A DNA stretch of 64,000 nt, taken from assembly GCF_000471905.2 (NCBI RefSeq), contig NW_006500337.1, positions 1,103,959 through 1,167,958 on the forward strand, given 5' to 3'. Under the pieces are notes generated by a model that saw nothing but the letters and a program-made list of their open reading frames with translations, was not told the origin of the DNA and ran no database searches. Shown here in pieces: positions 23,225 through 35,365 of the stretch (positions are counted from its first letter, which is position 1; each line of letters starts with the position of its first letter). This stretch comes from Amborella trichopoda. Taxonomy: Eukaryota > Streptophyta > Magnoliopsida > Amborellales > Amborellaceae. Both the position numbers and the translations under genes were made by a program.

Positions 23225-23435
23225 TTTTAGAATCCGGATTGTGGAATTGGCTGGGTCCTGGATCGCACCAATTTGGATCAGCTCAAGCAGTGAAAAATTG
23301 GGAAAATAAGTAAAAAAACAGTTTTGTCGAATCGAAGAAGTTACAACGGGATCAGATCATCCACTAACTGTAAACAATTTGGATAAGCGATTTCCCATCC
23401 GAATCGGCAGTTTTTCCAAACACCAAAATGAAGCC
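23225..23435. mobile_element. Fragment of a GATCC-rich DNA element
   Basis: Contains AATCCGGATTGTGG, GGATCGCACCAATTTGGATC and, at the right, CCCATCCGAATCGGCAGTTT. It resembles the ends of the elements at 2539 and 21437 but is short, with no target duplication visible. Confidence -1.
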
Positions 23436-23523
23436 ATTGTTCTAAACCCACCATGTGAATCTTTGCATCATTAACAAAATCCTAGGCGCTAGCCTGTTCC
23501 TCATTTCCTTGCACCCAATTGAG

Positions 23524-23849
23524 TAGGCTTGTTAAACTGGCCCTGGTTGGCCTGCTGGATTTTGGGCCAGGCCAGGTTCATGCCACATGTTGATGCCCGT
23601 GAGCCTGGGTTGGGCTGGACCTAGTAGGCTCAAAATGTTTTTGGGCCATACCCGAGCTAGCATGCGTCCGGCTTGGCGTGGCTTGCTTTTTTTAGTCAAG
23701 GCAGGGTTCAAGCCTTGTTATCATGAATCCAGGCCAGTCCAATGTTAGGATAGAATCAAAACACTTCGGACCCTAGCCAAACTACCCTATTTTGGGATGG
23801 GCTCGGGCCAGGACTGGCCCAGCCCAAACATGGCTTGTTGACAATTCTA
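23524..23849. mobile_element. Short hAT-like element, GGCC-rich
   Basis: Ends TAGGCTTGTTAA and TTGACAATTCTA are imperfect inverted copies. The flanks CAATTGAG (23516-23523) and CAATTGAC (23850-23857) agree at 7 of 8 bases. The inside is packed with GGGCC/GGCCCAG/CCAGGCC motifs. 326 bp, no coding capacity. hAT is inferred from the 8-bp duplication. Confidence -1.
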
Positions 23850-24599
23850 CAATTGACATAGTTTGTAACCTACATCTTTTAAAAAGATACATCGAACATA
23901 ATCCCATTATTAGATTTTATTTTATTTTTATTGCATTGAACAAAATACATTTGTAAAGGCTTGATGTCATTTTATCTAGAATTTCCAACCCTTAAAATCA
24001 TTAGTTACACATTTTCTTTATTTCATGGCTATGAAACAAGTATGGGCAGGTCGCATTAAAATGTACAGGACATGAACCATTTCAGGCCGCTTTCCCACAC
24101 ATCATCAACTGTGTAGTTTTGGGATTCATGTAAAAGCAAGAAAGCTTATAAGGTAGATCGAAGAATCAAAAAGCTTGGGATGAAAGAGTTTCATAGATAA
24201 ACAACTAATATTTTATGAGAAAGAAGAAAGAACTATTTGCTTGGTAAGAGATGGACCCTTAGGCCCGACAGTCAGAGTTAGTGGCTTGGATCAGGCTTAG
24301 ATGGTGAGCATCCTTCTCCTCTAACCCTTAAATTTTTACTTGAACCCTTGAGATTTCTTATACTTAAATTTGGAAGTGGATTATACCCAAGATTTTTTAA
24401 ACTTGAAATCTGCCCCCTCTCTCCCACGAGAAGGATGCCCACATGCAAGCATGCACTTGATTGAAATAATCTTATTAAAGACTAAGGTAACCACTTGGCT
24501 GAAACTTGGTTAATTGGACCACATTTTTGTATGATTTAACAATTTTAATACTTTTTTTTTTGGTTTTAAGAAAATAGCTTATCATTTTGAGGATCCGTT

Positions 24600-24840
24600 T
24601 TACTGAGCATCTAGTTTGGTTAAATGAGAATTGGGTGTTTCGGTGTAACGCGATGGTTGGGTTGATTACTTTTGGTTCGCGTGAAAATATTTTTTCACGT
24701 GAAACAAATTCTTGTATGTGGTTAACTGTGAGAATATTTTTACATCAATAATTTATCAATTGGTGTGGATGTATTGAGATCAATGGGCATGAAAATATTC
24801 CCAACTGCATGAGATATTTTTTTCATGGGATTTTTAGGGT
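24600..24840. repeat. Diverged copy of the MITE at 59533
   Basis: TTTGGTTCGCGTGAAAATAT, ATCAATTGGTGTGGATGTAT and CATGAAAATATTCCCA match the inside of the element at 59533-59745. The terminal inverted repeats are not preserved here. Confidence -1.
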
Positions 24841-24921
24841 ATTAGGCGATCCGGATCGAACTATCACCCCATCGATTCATCCCCCATTCCAAGCTTTTGA
24901 ACAATAGTTTTATATTTAAAC

Positions 24922-25113
24922 TAGGGGTGGCAATGGGTTGGGTACTTGTTGGGTCCCGTTCGACCTAGACTCAAATCCGAATAGTATTTAGGTCTAAGTT
25001 TTGAACCCAAATCAAACTCGTCGGGTACAAAAGTTGGACCCATACACGTACCCGTCAGATATTAGATCTATCCCATTGGGCCCCAAGTTTGGTCCTGTCT
25101 ATTGCCACCCTTA
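24922..25113. mobile_element. Short hAT-like element, TAGGGGTGGCAA ends
   Basis: Starts TAGGGGTGGCAATGGGTTGG and ends ATTGCCACCCTTA, an inverted pair typical of a common plant hAT MITE type. The inside is rich in GGGTC/GACCC motifs. No target duplication is visible at this copy. A related half-element lies at 25319-25390. Confidence -1.
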
Positions 25114-25525
25114 TGATGAGCTTTTTTTTTTTTTAGCTTTTTTTTTTACCCTCATATATCCATATCATTGGCAACAAGGTCGCAAATCATCTGGATTTCA
25201 AATCATCTGATTTGTCGTTTAATAACTACATATGAGTATCAGTTCTTATTGTATATTATATTTAATACATCAAAATGAACAGGACTTGAAGTCTTTTATC
25301 TCCAATAATTTATTGAGTATAGGTTGGTCCAACTGGACCCATATCCGGACCTGAATAGTATTCGGGTCTGGTTTGGACCCAAACCCGCGAGAAAGCTTTT
25401 CTTTTCACTTGGCGCGTGAGCGGCCACTCCTATTTAATTTGTTTTCCCTCTCATATCTCTTGATCTTCACTGTATTTTGTTTCCCGATAAACGAGGAGAG
25501 AGAGAAGCTCGGACACAGAGAAAGA

Positions 25526-25866
25526 ATGGCGCTCTCTCGTACATCTATAGCAGCCTCTAGACTCCACTTTCAGAATAAAGGTCAACTCTCAAAACCCATC
25601 TTTCTCTCTCTGGATTAACTCTCAGGGCCCCATGAATAGCACCTCTCTCTCTCTCTCTCTAAACGATGATTGAATTCTCTAAACCCTTTAAAAGGAACTG
25701 TTTATTCCTCTCTCTTCTACCCATGCCATCATTTTCACATTTCTCTTGTTTCTTCCATGTTTATATTTTTTGTGCTTTTACTCTATGAAGCATTTCGGAT
25801 TAAGAATGGAGAGTATTGCAGGAACTGCGACGCCTAATTGCTGGCTTTGTACTGCAACAACAACTG
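25526..25866 (+). CDS. Weak candidate gene start (two possible exons)
   Basis: A CT/GA-rich leader is followed by ATG at 25526 and MALSRTSIAASRLHFQNK, which would suit a mitochondrial targeting start, up to a possible donor AAAG/gtcaac at 25580. A possible second exon, 25822-25866, follows ATTGCAG. I cannot recognise the product, found no convincing third exon, and the second-exon frame choice is arbitrary. It could be a pseudogene, a short noncoding transcript or chance. Included because the leader and Kozak-like context (AAAGAATGGC) look gene-like. Confidence -1.
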
Positions 25867-26365
25867 GTAAAAAGAGGCAAACAAAAAAGACTGAAGAAGC
25901 AAAGGAGCAGAGAACCCTAGCTATAAAAACATTTGTAAAGAAGTAACGCTCTAAATCCATAAATTTCATGGATTTAGCTTGAATCATATTTGGGGTCTTT
26001 AATTTTTCATTCAATTTTTTGTTTTCTATTAGTTTTTCCCATTCTACTTTCAATGCTTTTGTGTAAAACTATAGATGGAATCAATGGAAAAACTGAACAT
26101 CACTGTCTCAATGCGATGATATTTTCCTTTTTATTGTTAACTTTACATCTTTGGGAAAGATGATATTGAGTATCAGGTTGCTTGAGAGAAGAAACTGATT
26201 TTTATTACTTTTTTTGAGTTTTTTGAGATTGGATTTTGTAGTTTGCTCTTATGAATTCCTTCTGGAACTATGGTTTGTATAGGATTACATTTATAGCTTA
26301 TTGCATGCCTTTGATGAGTTACTTGCGTTGTTTAAGAAATTGGATCTCCTCTATTTCTTTTATGG

Positions 26366-26758
26366 GTGAGGTTTGTATCAGGTATCGACCTTATGCGATT
26401 GAAGTAAGGTGCACCTCAAAACTTTGTTGAAAATGCAGTTTTGTTACTGCAAAGCCTTGTAATGATATGAAAATCTATTGTTGTCCCCAATTATGAAATT
26501 TAAAGTTTCAAAACTGGTGACGATCAAGCAGATCTATAAATAGTTGAAAATCTTGAAAATGGACGGTCTAGATAATGTGTTAGCAGATGAACTATTTTTA
26601 GGACTAGAAATCTCCTTTTTTTATGTCTATGCATCGCAAGGTCGAGATGATCAATTTGAGGATTTTCCAGCATAAGAAAGACCTTCTCTAGTTGGTTTCT
26701 TAGGTGCACCTTACCCGTACAGTATAAAGTTGGCACCTTATGTAAACTTTTTCCTTCT
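26366..26758 (+). repeat. Family A repeat, complete copy with inverted termini
   Basis: Left end carries GGTATCGACCTTATG then AAGGTGCACCTCAAAACT. The right end, inverted, carries CATAAGGTGCCAACTTTATA then AAGGTGCACCTAAGAAACC. Internal GGTCGAGATGATCAATTTGA and TTGAAAATCTTGAAAATGGA occur in other copies. About 390 bp, noncoding; the best copy for defining the family's ends. Confidence -1.
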
Positions 26759-26879
26759 TTTATTATGGTCAAGATCTAAGAAATGGTTGAATGTTGAGTA
26801 GGCACTTGTTCTCAGCCATTATATGAATAACCCCATTAGCTTGAACTCAATTAATGTACCTTCAATAGTCTTCTTTGTT

Positions 26880-28590
26880 ACTCTTGATGTGTTCGAGTGT
26901 AACTTGGACTGGGCAGGGCCTAGGTCTAAGTCAGACGGTCAAATACAGCAGGGTCTGAGTTGGACTCAGCTTAGAAAATAACAAAGAAACCTCAGGAACC
27001 GTTGAAACTTGGTTCCCAAGGTTTGTTACTCGAACCCTGCATGGCACCCTGCGGGGTCGGAGTACCTCAGCTGAGTAAAGGTTGCACTCTGAAGTTTGAA
27101 TGTGTTTTCTTAGATATATGATGTCTTTTTTATCCCTGGAATATCCAAGAAGAATTGAATGAATAAAGAGTAAGTTATTTAGTCTTGATGACCAAGAAGA
27201 GGGCATTTTGATTGTGTAAATCACAAAAGACTAGCCTCCTTAGCAAATACAATGCATTTTATGCTAGTTGATGCCCATCAAAGTAGTAAGAAATTTGTAC
27301 TTTAAAACAAGAGACATAAAAAAGGAAGTTGTGAGCAATGTGTCACTCCCTGTCCACCTTAAAAATAAATTAACCTGCAAGCTCAACCTGAATTTTTGTC
27401 TCTTCCCAAAAATCTGTTCCACTACATACCAATAAAATATTTTCTCTCCTGCTGCTGAGTACCGATCTGTATTGGGATGTATTGGAGGAGTTATCTCAAA
27501 CAAGATCTCTGAAAGGAACTACTGGTAGCACTAATTCTGACAGCTTTGTCAGGAATGAGGTCATGAGATCAGGTTTGTGGGTAACAGGGTGTAGTATCCA
27601 TTCCTATGATTGTTATGTTCCCGGTGTATTAACTTGTTTTTCATGGCCTCAAAGTCCGTCGATACTCAAAGGCAACAACAATCTTATTGGTTTATCCATT
27701 ACAATTCCTAAACATATTAGGAAGAAATGTTGGAAATCTTCAATCTCCTCGAAAATGTCATTATCAGAATTTTGCCACAAGCCCCGTAGGGATCACCTTT
27801 CACAATCAGAGGCTGCTAGTGATTCTGTCGAAGATCCAATGCTTATCCTTTCCAAGTCTTTTGCTCTGAGAAACTGCAAAATTCTACCAACCTAATATGC
27901 TTAATGAAGTCCTTCACTATAGAATGCAGAATCTGGAATACTCTTTTGTGCTATGCTGCCCTCAAAGATGAAGGGTCCTCAGACAGTTATGCACACTTAA
28001 CTTGGTTCTTCCATTTTGAAAGCCATCGATGACCATGGTAAGATAAAATTGTTTGATTTTAGCTTAGAGAACCCATAAAGTAAACCAAGAAAGATGCTCG
28101 TACCATATGGATGATGTCTCAATGATATAAAATTCTTCATAGAATCTTCACATTGATTAGCTATAATGCGAGCATTCAGGATCTGTGGCCCATGTAGTGT
28201 AACCAATTCCTGATTTGTGATTCTGGGAATCTATCCCTTTTCACTTGGCGGGTTAAACTCAATAGACATTATGTCCTTTGGTGATCTTCTAGGGCACTTT
28301 GAAAGAGAAAAGAATAAAGATTTGTGGTGTTTCTTCAATATCAAACTGAACAGTTTATGTAAAATATTTTTGCCTAGTCATTTGTGTAGGTGGAATTCCT
28401 TAGCGCAAAGCTGTAGACTAGGTTCACATGTGGAGAACAAAAATGAAAAAGTATGCAATTCTCTTCTAGCTTTATTCTACTGGTTTATTGGTAGACCCAC
28501 AAACCTTAGTTCAAATTAATCTTTATCGAAGTTCTTGTGCTAATCTTAACTCTTCTGGGGTGAGGATTTTGATTAGAGATAGAGTAGATT
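26880..28590. other. Gene-poor stretch, nothing recognised
   Basis: Moderately AT-rich sequence with open frames of 60-137 residues on both strands (the longest at 27482-27895, plus). None shows a motif I know, splice-supported continuation or biased composition, so I do not call a gene. Some of it may be old retroelement sequence. Confidence -1.
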
Positions 28591-28596
28591 TGGTCG

Positions 28597-28720
28597 GACA
28601 GGCCTACAAGTGAGTGGGACACCGTAGTGAAGGTGAGAACAGGCCTACAAGTGAGTGGGACACCGTAGTGAAGGTGAGAACAGGCCTACAAGTGAGTGGG
28701 ACACCCTAGCGGAGGTGAAT
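28597..28720 (+). repeat. 41-bp tandem repeat, three copies
   Basis: Unit ACAGGCCTACAAGTGAGTGG then GACACCGTAGTGAAGGTGAGA, twice perfectly and a third time with a few changes near the end. Confidence -1.
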
Positions 28721-28724
28721 CCCT

Positions 28725-30490
28725 TGTGACCAATCTCAATATCTATGTAGTCATTTGTTCATTATATTATATAAAAAAAAATGTACTCATTCTTAGGTTC
28801 ATTTGATAGTGAAGGATATTCTTTTGAATGGTATTAGATAAGCTCTGAGAAAATTATATTTAAGGAATGTGGACATCATGTTGCGGATGCCAGTAAGGTA
28901 TCCATCTGTTCTTGTCGGACTATCTTTCACTTGTTTGATCATTTTTCTACTCTCTCTCTCTCTACACTGTGTACGTAGCAAATAAGTATATACTTCTTCA
29001 CATTTGTGAAAGTCAACTGCTCAAAAAAGGAAAAATCCTAATCCAGATTAAAAGTTTATCCAGCATCTATAGTGACCCAAATGCTGCAACTCTTGGGGAA
29101 CATGGGCACCTCACAACGGCTTTTATGGAATGGAGCCTCAAAAACACCGGTAAGTGCTAAATTAATGCACTTGACATGAAAACATCACAGGTTTTAGAGT
29201 TCAAATCCTTTATTTTCCTCTTTCACTAGTCATGCAAATTTGCATATTATGATATTTAAGCCTGTCCTAAATTTAGAACCCAAGTCCACCTTATTTCTTT
29301 CCATGAGTATATCAAGCTAAAATAATCCTATTCACATAAATTCTGCAATAATGCTTGGATAGCGACCCATTACCATGTCAATAGTCCTTTTAGAACTCAA
29401 TATTCCCAACTTATTGTTTAGTTTAGTTTGCTGACATGAAAATCAAACACAACTTAACATGGCATCAAAACAAAAGGCTAGAGATACATCATACCAAACC
29501 TGGCACGAAGCCTTGGAAATCGACAGACACGAGAACATATCTAACATGGCATAAAGTTCTAGGGGTGAAAACCTCAGCTTTTCCACAGCCTACATACCGC
29601 ATAGGGCCAGGCTCAACTAGGAAGGCTGAACATATGGACAGTCAGATGGCTCAGATGCTATGTTAGCCAGACCGCCAATCTATCCAAAACCATATCAAAT
29701 CGTCCCCAAATGGAATGGAACTTAGGTGATCTTCAAAGCAGGCTGGGGAAAGCCTTGTTGCCAATTTTCAGCAAATTTGGACAACTGAGCAGTATACTTG
29801 CTTTTATAGGATGGACTATTGGAGATCTGAAATATCTCATCAAAGAACCCCTCCCTCTACATAATACAAAGGTTAACTTCCTCAGACAAAAAAACAAAAC
29901 TTAAAAATCTCAAAATGATGAAGTTTTGATATTCCGGCGGTATATTCCTTCGCAAAATGCCAGAATGCTACTGGTTTGAAGGGCCTGTTGATTGGGTCAC
30001 CATGAAGGGAGCTCATCCGACCAAGATGAAACTTGGTGGGTATTTAATCTAGAGGATTTCAATCTTCCCTTCCAATTCAGGTCATTTGGACACCATTTGA
30101 CCCAATTTTAAAAGAGCCAAAGTTCACCACCCAGACCATCGATTATTTAGCAGACTGGCTATCTACAGCAGGGCCGAGGAGCACTAGACCTCCAGTGCTT
30201 ATTTTCGCCTTAATCTTCGAGAGTTCTGAGCTGAAATTTGGTGAGAGTGATCCTCTTGCATGGCTCTTCAAACACATAAACATTGGGATGAGTCATTCCA
30301 AGATCAGGAAGCGAATTGAAGATCAAATCAAGGGTCAAAGTGGGTCTGCTGCACAATGGGCAACCAAGCTCGATCAATTGGAAACTTCACTATTTGAGAG
30401 TTTTTTTGCTAAGGATTCTTGTCATGAGAGACCCAACTCAATTCCCCATCATCTGATGAAGAAAATTTGGCATGAAGTTGTTAGAATTCG
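28725..30490. other. Degenerate, probably repeat-derived sequence
   Basis: The part from about 29460 to 30490 has higher GC than its surroundings and an open frame of 116 residues at 30195-30545 that runs into the neighbouring LTR, so it is not a gene as it stands. The texture suggests retroelement debris but I cannot name it. From 28725 to 29460 I see nothing. Confidence -1.
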
Positions 30491-32996
30491 TGGGAGCATA
30501 GAATGGAGAGAGAAGAAGAGAGAACACAACATTTACGTGGGTTAGGCCGAAGCCTCACGTCCACGGATCCAAAGCCCATCTGGCTACATCTTCATTATTT
30601 TGGATGAATGTTACATCAATAAGTACCTTTATATATAGAGGACAATCACACAATTACATGAGATAAATATGGTATGATAACTTGATGACCAAGTAACTTG
30701 GTCTCTATCTTCTAGATACCTAACGAGGTATATACATATACATCCATAATGATGCATATCAATATGAACCCAAGATATCCATATCCCAACACTTCCCCTC
30801 AAACTTAAGATGCTTTGACACTAAGTAGCTGGAGTTTGAACAATACTAAGTTGCCAAAAAAAATGAGTAGTGATCAAATCCATGATAAATTTCACAGATT
30901 ACCATAGTCTTTCAAGAAACAACCTTTCTTGGGCTCTCTACTTTCTTCTCTAAAGATCTTCTCTCTTCAGAGGCTTCTTTTATTTCTAAAGGCTTTCTCT
31001 CTCTAAAAGAAAAGGATATTTCTTTCTCTTTTCTTGAGAACATCCGGGATCGAGGACCAAAAAATTCGACGATCATCACAGGATGGAGCAACGGAAAACT
31101 CCATCATCAAACGGGATCAAGTAACGGAAAACTTGATCATCAACTAGGATCAAGAAATTCGATCATCTTCATCTGGAGATAGAACTCTTAATCATCAACC
31201 AGGATCGAGAAATTCCATCATCTTCTAGAGACGGAACTATGTTTTTTCTTTTGAGTACAATCATATAAAAAAAAATGCCAATGAAATTGAGCTGAGGAAG
31301 TTCAACATTCACATCTTAAAAGAAATACCACCTTTTTTTATTTATTTTATTTTTAACAACCCCAAAACGAAGAGACTTTGGCTCCAAACCCGTGCACATA
31401 ATAACACTGCCAGATGACAAAAACCCATTAATAGCTTACAATAACTGCATAATTCTTGCATCAAGGCGGAGGTCTTCTTGGGCCCGTAGAAGATAGGTAT
31501 ACTTTTGACCATCAGAGCCGATAAGTCCCAACTTCTTAGGCGTTGTCTTTGTCGACGAGATAGTCCCTTGCTCGTAAAAAGAAGATATAGTAACAATGCC
31601 ACGGAGCTATGCTCTTTGATCACCATCAGAACCATATAATAATGGATATGCACGTATATTTCTCAAGCCTAGGTATATGCACGAAGCTCTCTTTGATCAC
31701 CATTAGAAAGATATTTGTTTCTCAAGACCAGGCATAAAAGAAGAGTTTTGATGTGGTCCCTATGGACCACCAGATGAAAAGCAGGGATTTATTTGAAACC
31801 ACGGAGACTCTCTCTCTTTAGATTTTATCCTCTCTTCATCTCTTGGAAGGGTTTGTCTTCGGGGTGATCAAACGGTTCGATTTGGACTGGGCCTTTTCCG
31901 TGCGCGATTGGACGGCGGATGTAGGCCCCAAGAGCAACAAGGGGGATGCGACAGATTTGCGAGGGGGAAGAAAGGACTTTGCGTTGCGCACAACGCACTG
32001 GTGCAGGACAAGCGGTACATGGTGGTGGAAGCCCGGGGCTGCCCTAGTTTAGGAAGGGGAATTCAGAGTTGATGGCTGCTGGGTTTCACAGAGTTTTGGA
32101 GGAGGCGAGGCGAGCGGATGCCCACAGTTACGGCTCTATTGTGAATAGCTTCGATGAGTAGAAGAGATACAATTTACTCTCTTTTCTTGAGGATGACCCA
32201 TATTCTCCATCAACTGAATTAGACCAAGAAAAGCCTGCAAAAGAGGATAAAGACGATGCAGCTGATATGCCTGTGTTCTCTGGTAAAAAATACGGGTTCG
32301 CGAGGAGAGAGAAGATGGGAAAGAGAAAGGTTGTGTGAGAAAGAGATGGACGTGAGAGAAAATAGAAAAGACGGTGCTTGTTTAGAAACAGTTATAGAGA
32401 GAGGTAGGTGATGTCAAGGAGGGTAAAAAATGGCTGGAAAATAGACAGTAAGTGGCTAGGGCAAAGAGGTTGCGGCGAGAGAGAAAATATGATGGGCATG
32501 AATCTGAGCCAACAGTAGAGCTAGCCAGAGGGTACTGAAATTTCCCGACCTCGGATCTGAGGTTGGCGAGCTCAGATTTGAGCTGAGGAGTCTAAGGTCG
32601 ACGAGCTCAAATCTGAGCCGAGGAGTTGATGTCTGAGTTCGGCGATCACAGATCTGAGCCGAGGAGTCTATTGCTCTGATACCATGTTAAAAAACGTGGG
32701 AGCATAGAATGGAGAGAGAAGAAGAGAGAACACAACATTTATGTGGTTCAGGCCGACGCCTTACGTCCACGGATTCAAAGCCCAAGTGACTACATCTTCA
32801 TTATTTGGATGAATGTTTACATCAATAAGTACCTCTATATATAGAGAACAATCACACAATTACATGAGATAAATATGGTATGATAACTTGATGACCAAGT
32901 AACTTGGTCTATATCTTTTAGATACCTAACGAGGTATATACATATACATCCATAATGATGTATATCAATATGAACCCAATATATCCATATCCCAAC
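30491..32996 (-). mobile_element. Short LTR retrotransposon fossil with both LTRs, non-coding interior
   Basis: Two direct LTRs of about 300 bp at 32697-32996 (5' LTR, minus strand) and 30491-30791 (3' LTR). On the minus strand an initiator Met-tRNA primer-binding site (TGGTATCAGAGC, 32673-32684) lies next to the 5' LTR, and a purine tract (GAGGGGAAG) lies just before the 3' LTR. The interior of about 1.9 kb shows no gag or pol that I can recognise, so it is a non-autonomous, TRIM/LARD-like element; superfamily undetermined. By eye the LTRs differ at roughly 5-6 percent of positions, suggesting an insertion a few million years old, depending on rate. No clear 5-bp target duplication. The LTRs are whole, but the element has no coding part. 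Confidence -1.
31800..32345 (+). other. GC-richer segment inside the LTR element
   Basis: This part of the interior has higher GC and a more exon-like texture than the rest, unlike ordinary retroelement noncoding sequence. It may be captured host sequence, as non-autonomous LTR elements sometimes carry. Source not recognised. Confidence -1.
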
Positions 32997-32999
32997 CGA

Positions 33000-33735
33000 A
33001 GCTACCTCAAATAAGTCAAGTTGGGCAAACAAAACACCCCACACTTCAAGTTTAGCTGCCAGACTGCCAGTGGTGTGAACTACACAGTCCAGCCCCTAAA
33101 GAAATCATGGACATTTTGATGTAATTTGGAGAGGTTTTGCCCCAATCTTGCCTCTCAAGTTTTCCAAGGCGGGTAACCCTAATTTGCCTTTTCTTGGTTT
33201 ATAGATACCCTTTTCCTTAGAGAAAAGGGCATCAAGAGATAAATTATGAAAGGATAAAATCATTTGCCTAAGAGCATGCCCAGAGCATAGAGAGCAGAGG
33301 GAGAAAACCTATACCACGAGAAAAATCTGAGAGTAATCAAGGGAGATTGAAAGCTCAAGGATTGCTTGTTGCTTTCCCTGTGATTTCTCACCAATATTGC
33401 ATTTCAACCAAGAAAGCCCAGAGCCTAACTCCTTTTTGAGGCATAAAAGAGGAGAAAAAAAAAGTGCAGCAAAAGCACAGTCCCTCCTTGAAACATATAC
33501 ATGTGGCATATGCAATGCACGTTGGGTTAGATATTCCCTTTTTGTAACATTTATGCAGATAGCATCGAGTTATGTCTATTTCTGTACTTTTGCTTCAATT
33601 TTCATCTTCTTTGTAGTGTTAGGGAAAGCCTGGTCTTGCACAAAGCGAGTAGATGTAAACAAAACAGGCTGCTCATGAGTACCTGATACTCATACCCATA
33701 AATTTATGTCAATATGTCCTGAATTTGATGGTGAG
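33000..33735. other. Intergenic, nothing recognised
   Basis: Unique-looking sequence between the LTR element and the LINE remnant. Open frames on both strands at 33309-33678 overlap each other and show no known motif. Confidence -1.
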
Positions 33736-34848
33736 TTTTGGGTGTCTATGGTTTTATGCAATTGGAGTCCAATTTCTTAAAAAGGTTTTACAAAACACAA
33801 TTTCAAGAGAACCCTCACCTCTTCATCCATTGTAATACAACACTTAATTTGTGGAGCAGTTACGTTCAACTCTCCGGAATGTCCTGGGTAACGCCAGCCC
33901 CAGCCCTCTTCAAACTCACAGAGGACCCTCCTTGGCCCAAGGCAGGCAGGCTCCATAGCAGCCACGATTTGGGTTATTTGGACTGAAATGAACTCAATCA
34001 TTTTTCGAGTAGTTAGGAGCGAAGTCCCAGCCCTTTTTCACAAGATCAAGACCCTGGTTATCTTTTGGGCCTCTAATCACAAGGCGTTCAAAGGCATTTA
34101 ACCTCATCATTTCAACTAAGTTGGGAACAAGTCCTCCTCTTCCAACCTCGTCGGGCTGCTAGGCTTCTCCATCGGCTGGCCTTATTAAGTTCAACTTCGA
34201 TGGGTGCTCCCTTGGGAACTCAGGACCGGCAGGTTTTGGAGGGGTCTTCAGAGACCACCATGGAAACATCCTGGCCTCATTCTCCAAACACATTGGTCAC
34301 GCTGATTCCCTGCTAGCCGAGTCCTTGGCGCTTCTCACAGGCCTCAAAATGCTTGACCCCGGGTGGGGCCAACCTATTTTAGTGGAAGGAGATGCTCGGA
34401 ATATTATTACCTGGGCTGCCGGCCATGCCATATCGCTTTGGTATCTTGCATCTATTTACGATGAGATTTCACACTTGTGCAGGGATACAGCCATCTCATG
34501 GAGGGAATCAAACGGCCTAGCGGATCAGATGGCTAAGGATGGAGCTCTCGCACAGGCCGTGGATCCATAGTAGAACTCGGGACCCATGCTTTTTGACCAC
34601 GGCCTTATCTTTTTGTATGTCTGTGCTTTTTGTGGTCCTCCCCATCAGGACTCTTACTCTTACTCTTAACGGATGTTTCTCTTATTTCTTTTTTGTACAT
34701 CTCTGTAATGGGCAATGTTATAAGCCCTTCTCATTTTTTGTATAGGCTTACTAAGGTTAGCTTATTTTTTGCCGAGAGGCCCGGTATGTGGGTTCCCTCT
34801 CTGGATCTTTGTGCTCTATTCCTTTTTTAAATACAACGGTTAACAGTA
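33736..34848 (+). pseudogene. LINE ORF2 3' end: zinc-binding region plus RNase H
   Basis: Remnant of a plant L1-type non-LTR retrotransposon, 5'-truncated. HLFIHCNTTLNLWSSYVQLS (about 33809-33868) matches the zinc-binding region that follows plant LINE reverse transcriptases. From about 34176 to 34570 a continuous frame encodes an RNase H domain: FNFDGCSLGNSGPAGFGGVF, then ADSLLAESLALLTGLKM, VEGDARNIITWAAG and NGLADQMAKDGAL. The D...E...D catalytic pattern is visible. An in-frame stop (around 34155) and shifts upstream break the joint with the zinc region, so it is dead, though the RNase H part is well kept. A T-rich tail ends near 34848. Confidence -1.
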
Positions 34849-34849
34849 T

Positions 34850-35275
34850 CAAAAAACACAATTTGACTGACCACTTATATAGCTCACCCATAAACAAGGA
34901 CGCCCATAAACAAGGAAATGCTAATATGTGAAGGTAGTGATACACTAAGTATGAAACATCCTCACCAGCTATCATGCATTGGATGATCATGACCTCAAGG
35001 GATTCTGGTAGTGTACAATTACAAACCCTTTTAATTTTTAACATCAGCATATGCAGAACTGCCACGACATTTTGGACAAGAAAAGTTAAATGTGTTTCTC
35101 TCAATTCCATATTTAATAAAGTTTAACACAACCCATGAATTTCTAGTTCATATATATTATGTCCATTGGTGCGCATTTGATCTCTGGATTGCACTTGTTT
35201 AACAGTTTGTTTAATTTCATCTTGTAAATGGTTTTGGACAGCTTCAATGAAGTTCCTTTTTATTAGTTATCAAAA
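34850..35275 (-). repeat. Dispersed block shared (inverted) with 10440-10645
   Basis: The part at 34850-35066 matches 10440-10645 in opposite orientation. It holds a 117-residue open frame (34757-35110) that includes LPESLEVMIIQCMIAGEDVS but matches no family I know. The frame crosses from LINE tail sequence into this block, which argues against a gene. Confidence -1.
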
Positions 35276-35365
35276 AAATTACAACAGAACTATTCTTAGC
35301 ACATAAATCCACTTCTTACTCTTTAGCTAATCGTGCTTCTCTGTTTTTATTTACGTCTCCCCCAG

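Noticed and set aside
27482-27895. 137-residue open frame
   Set aside because: No motif, no splice continuation and no codon or repeat pattern pointing to a gene; chance length is plausible.
30195-30545. 116-residue open frame
   Set aside because: Ends inside an LTR and resembles no family I know, so it is not supported as a gene.
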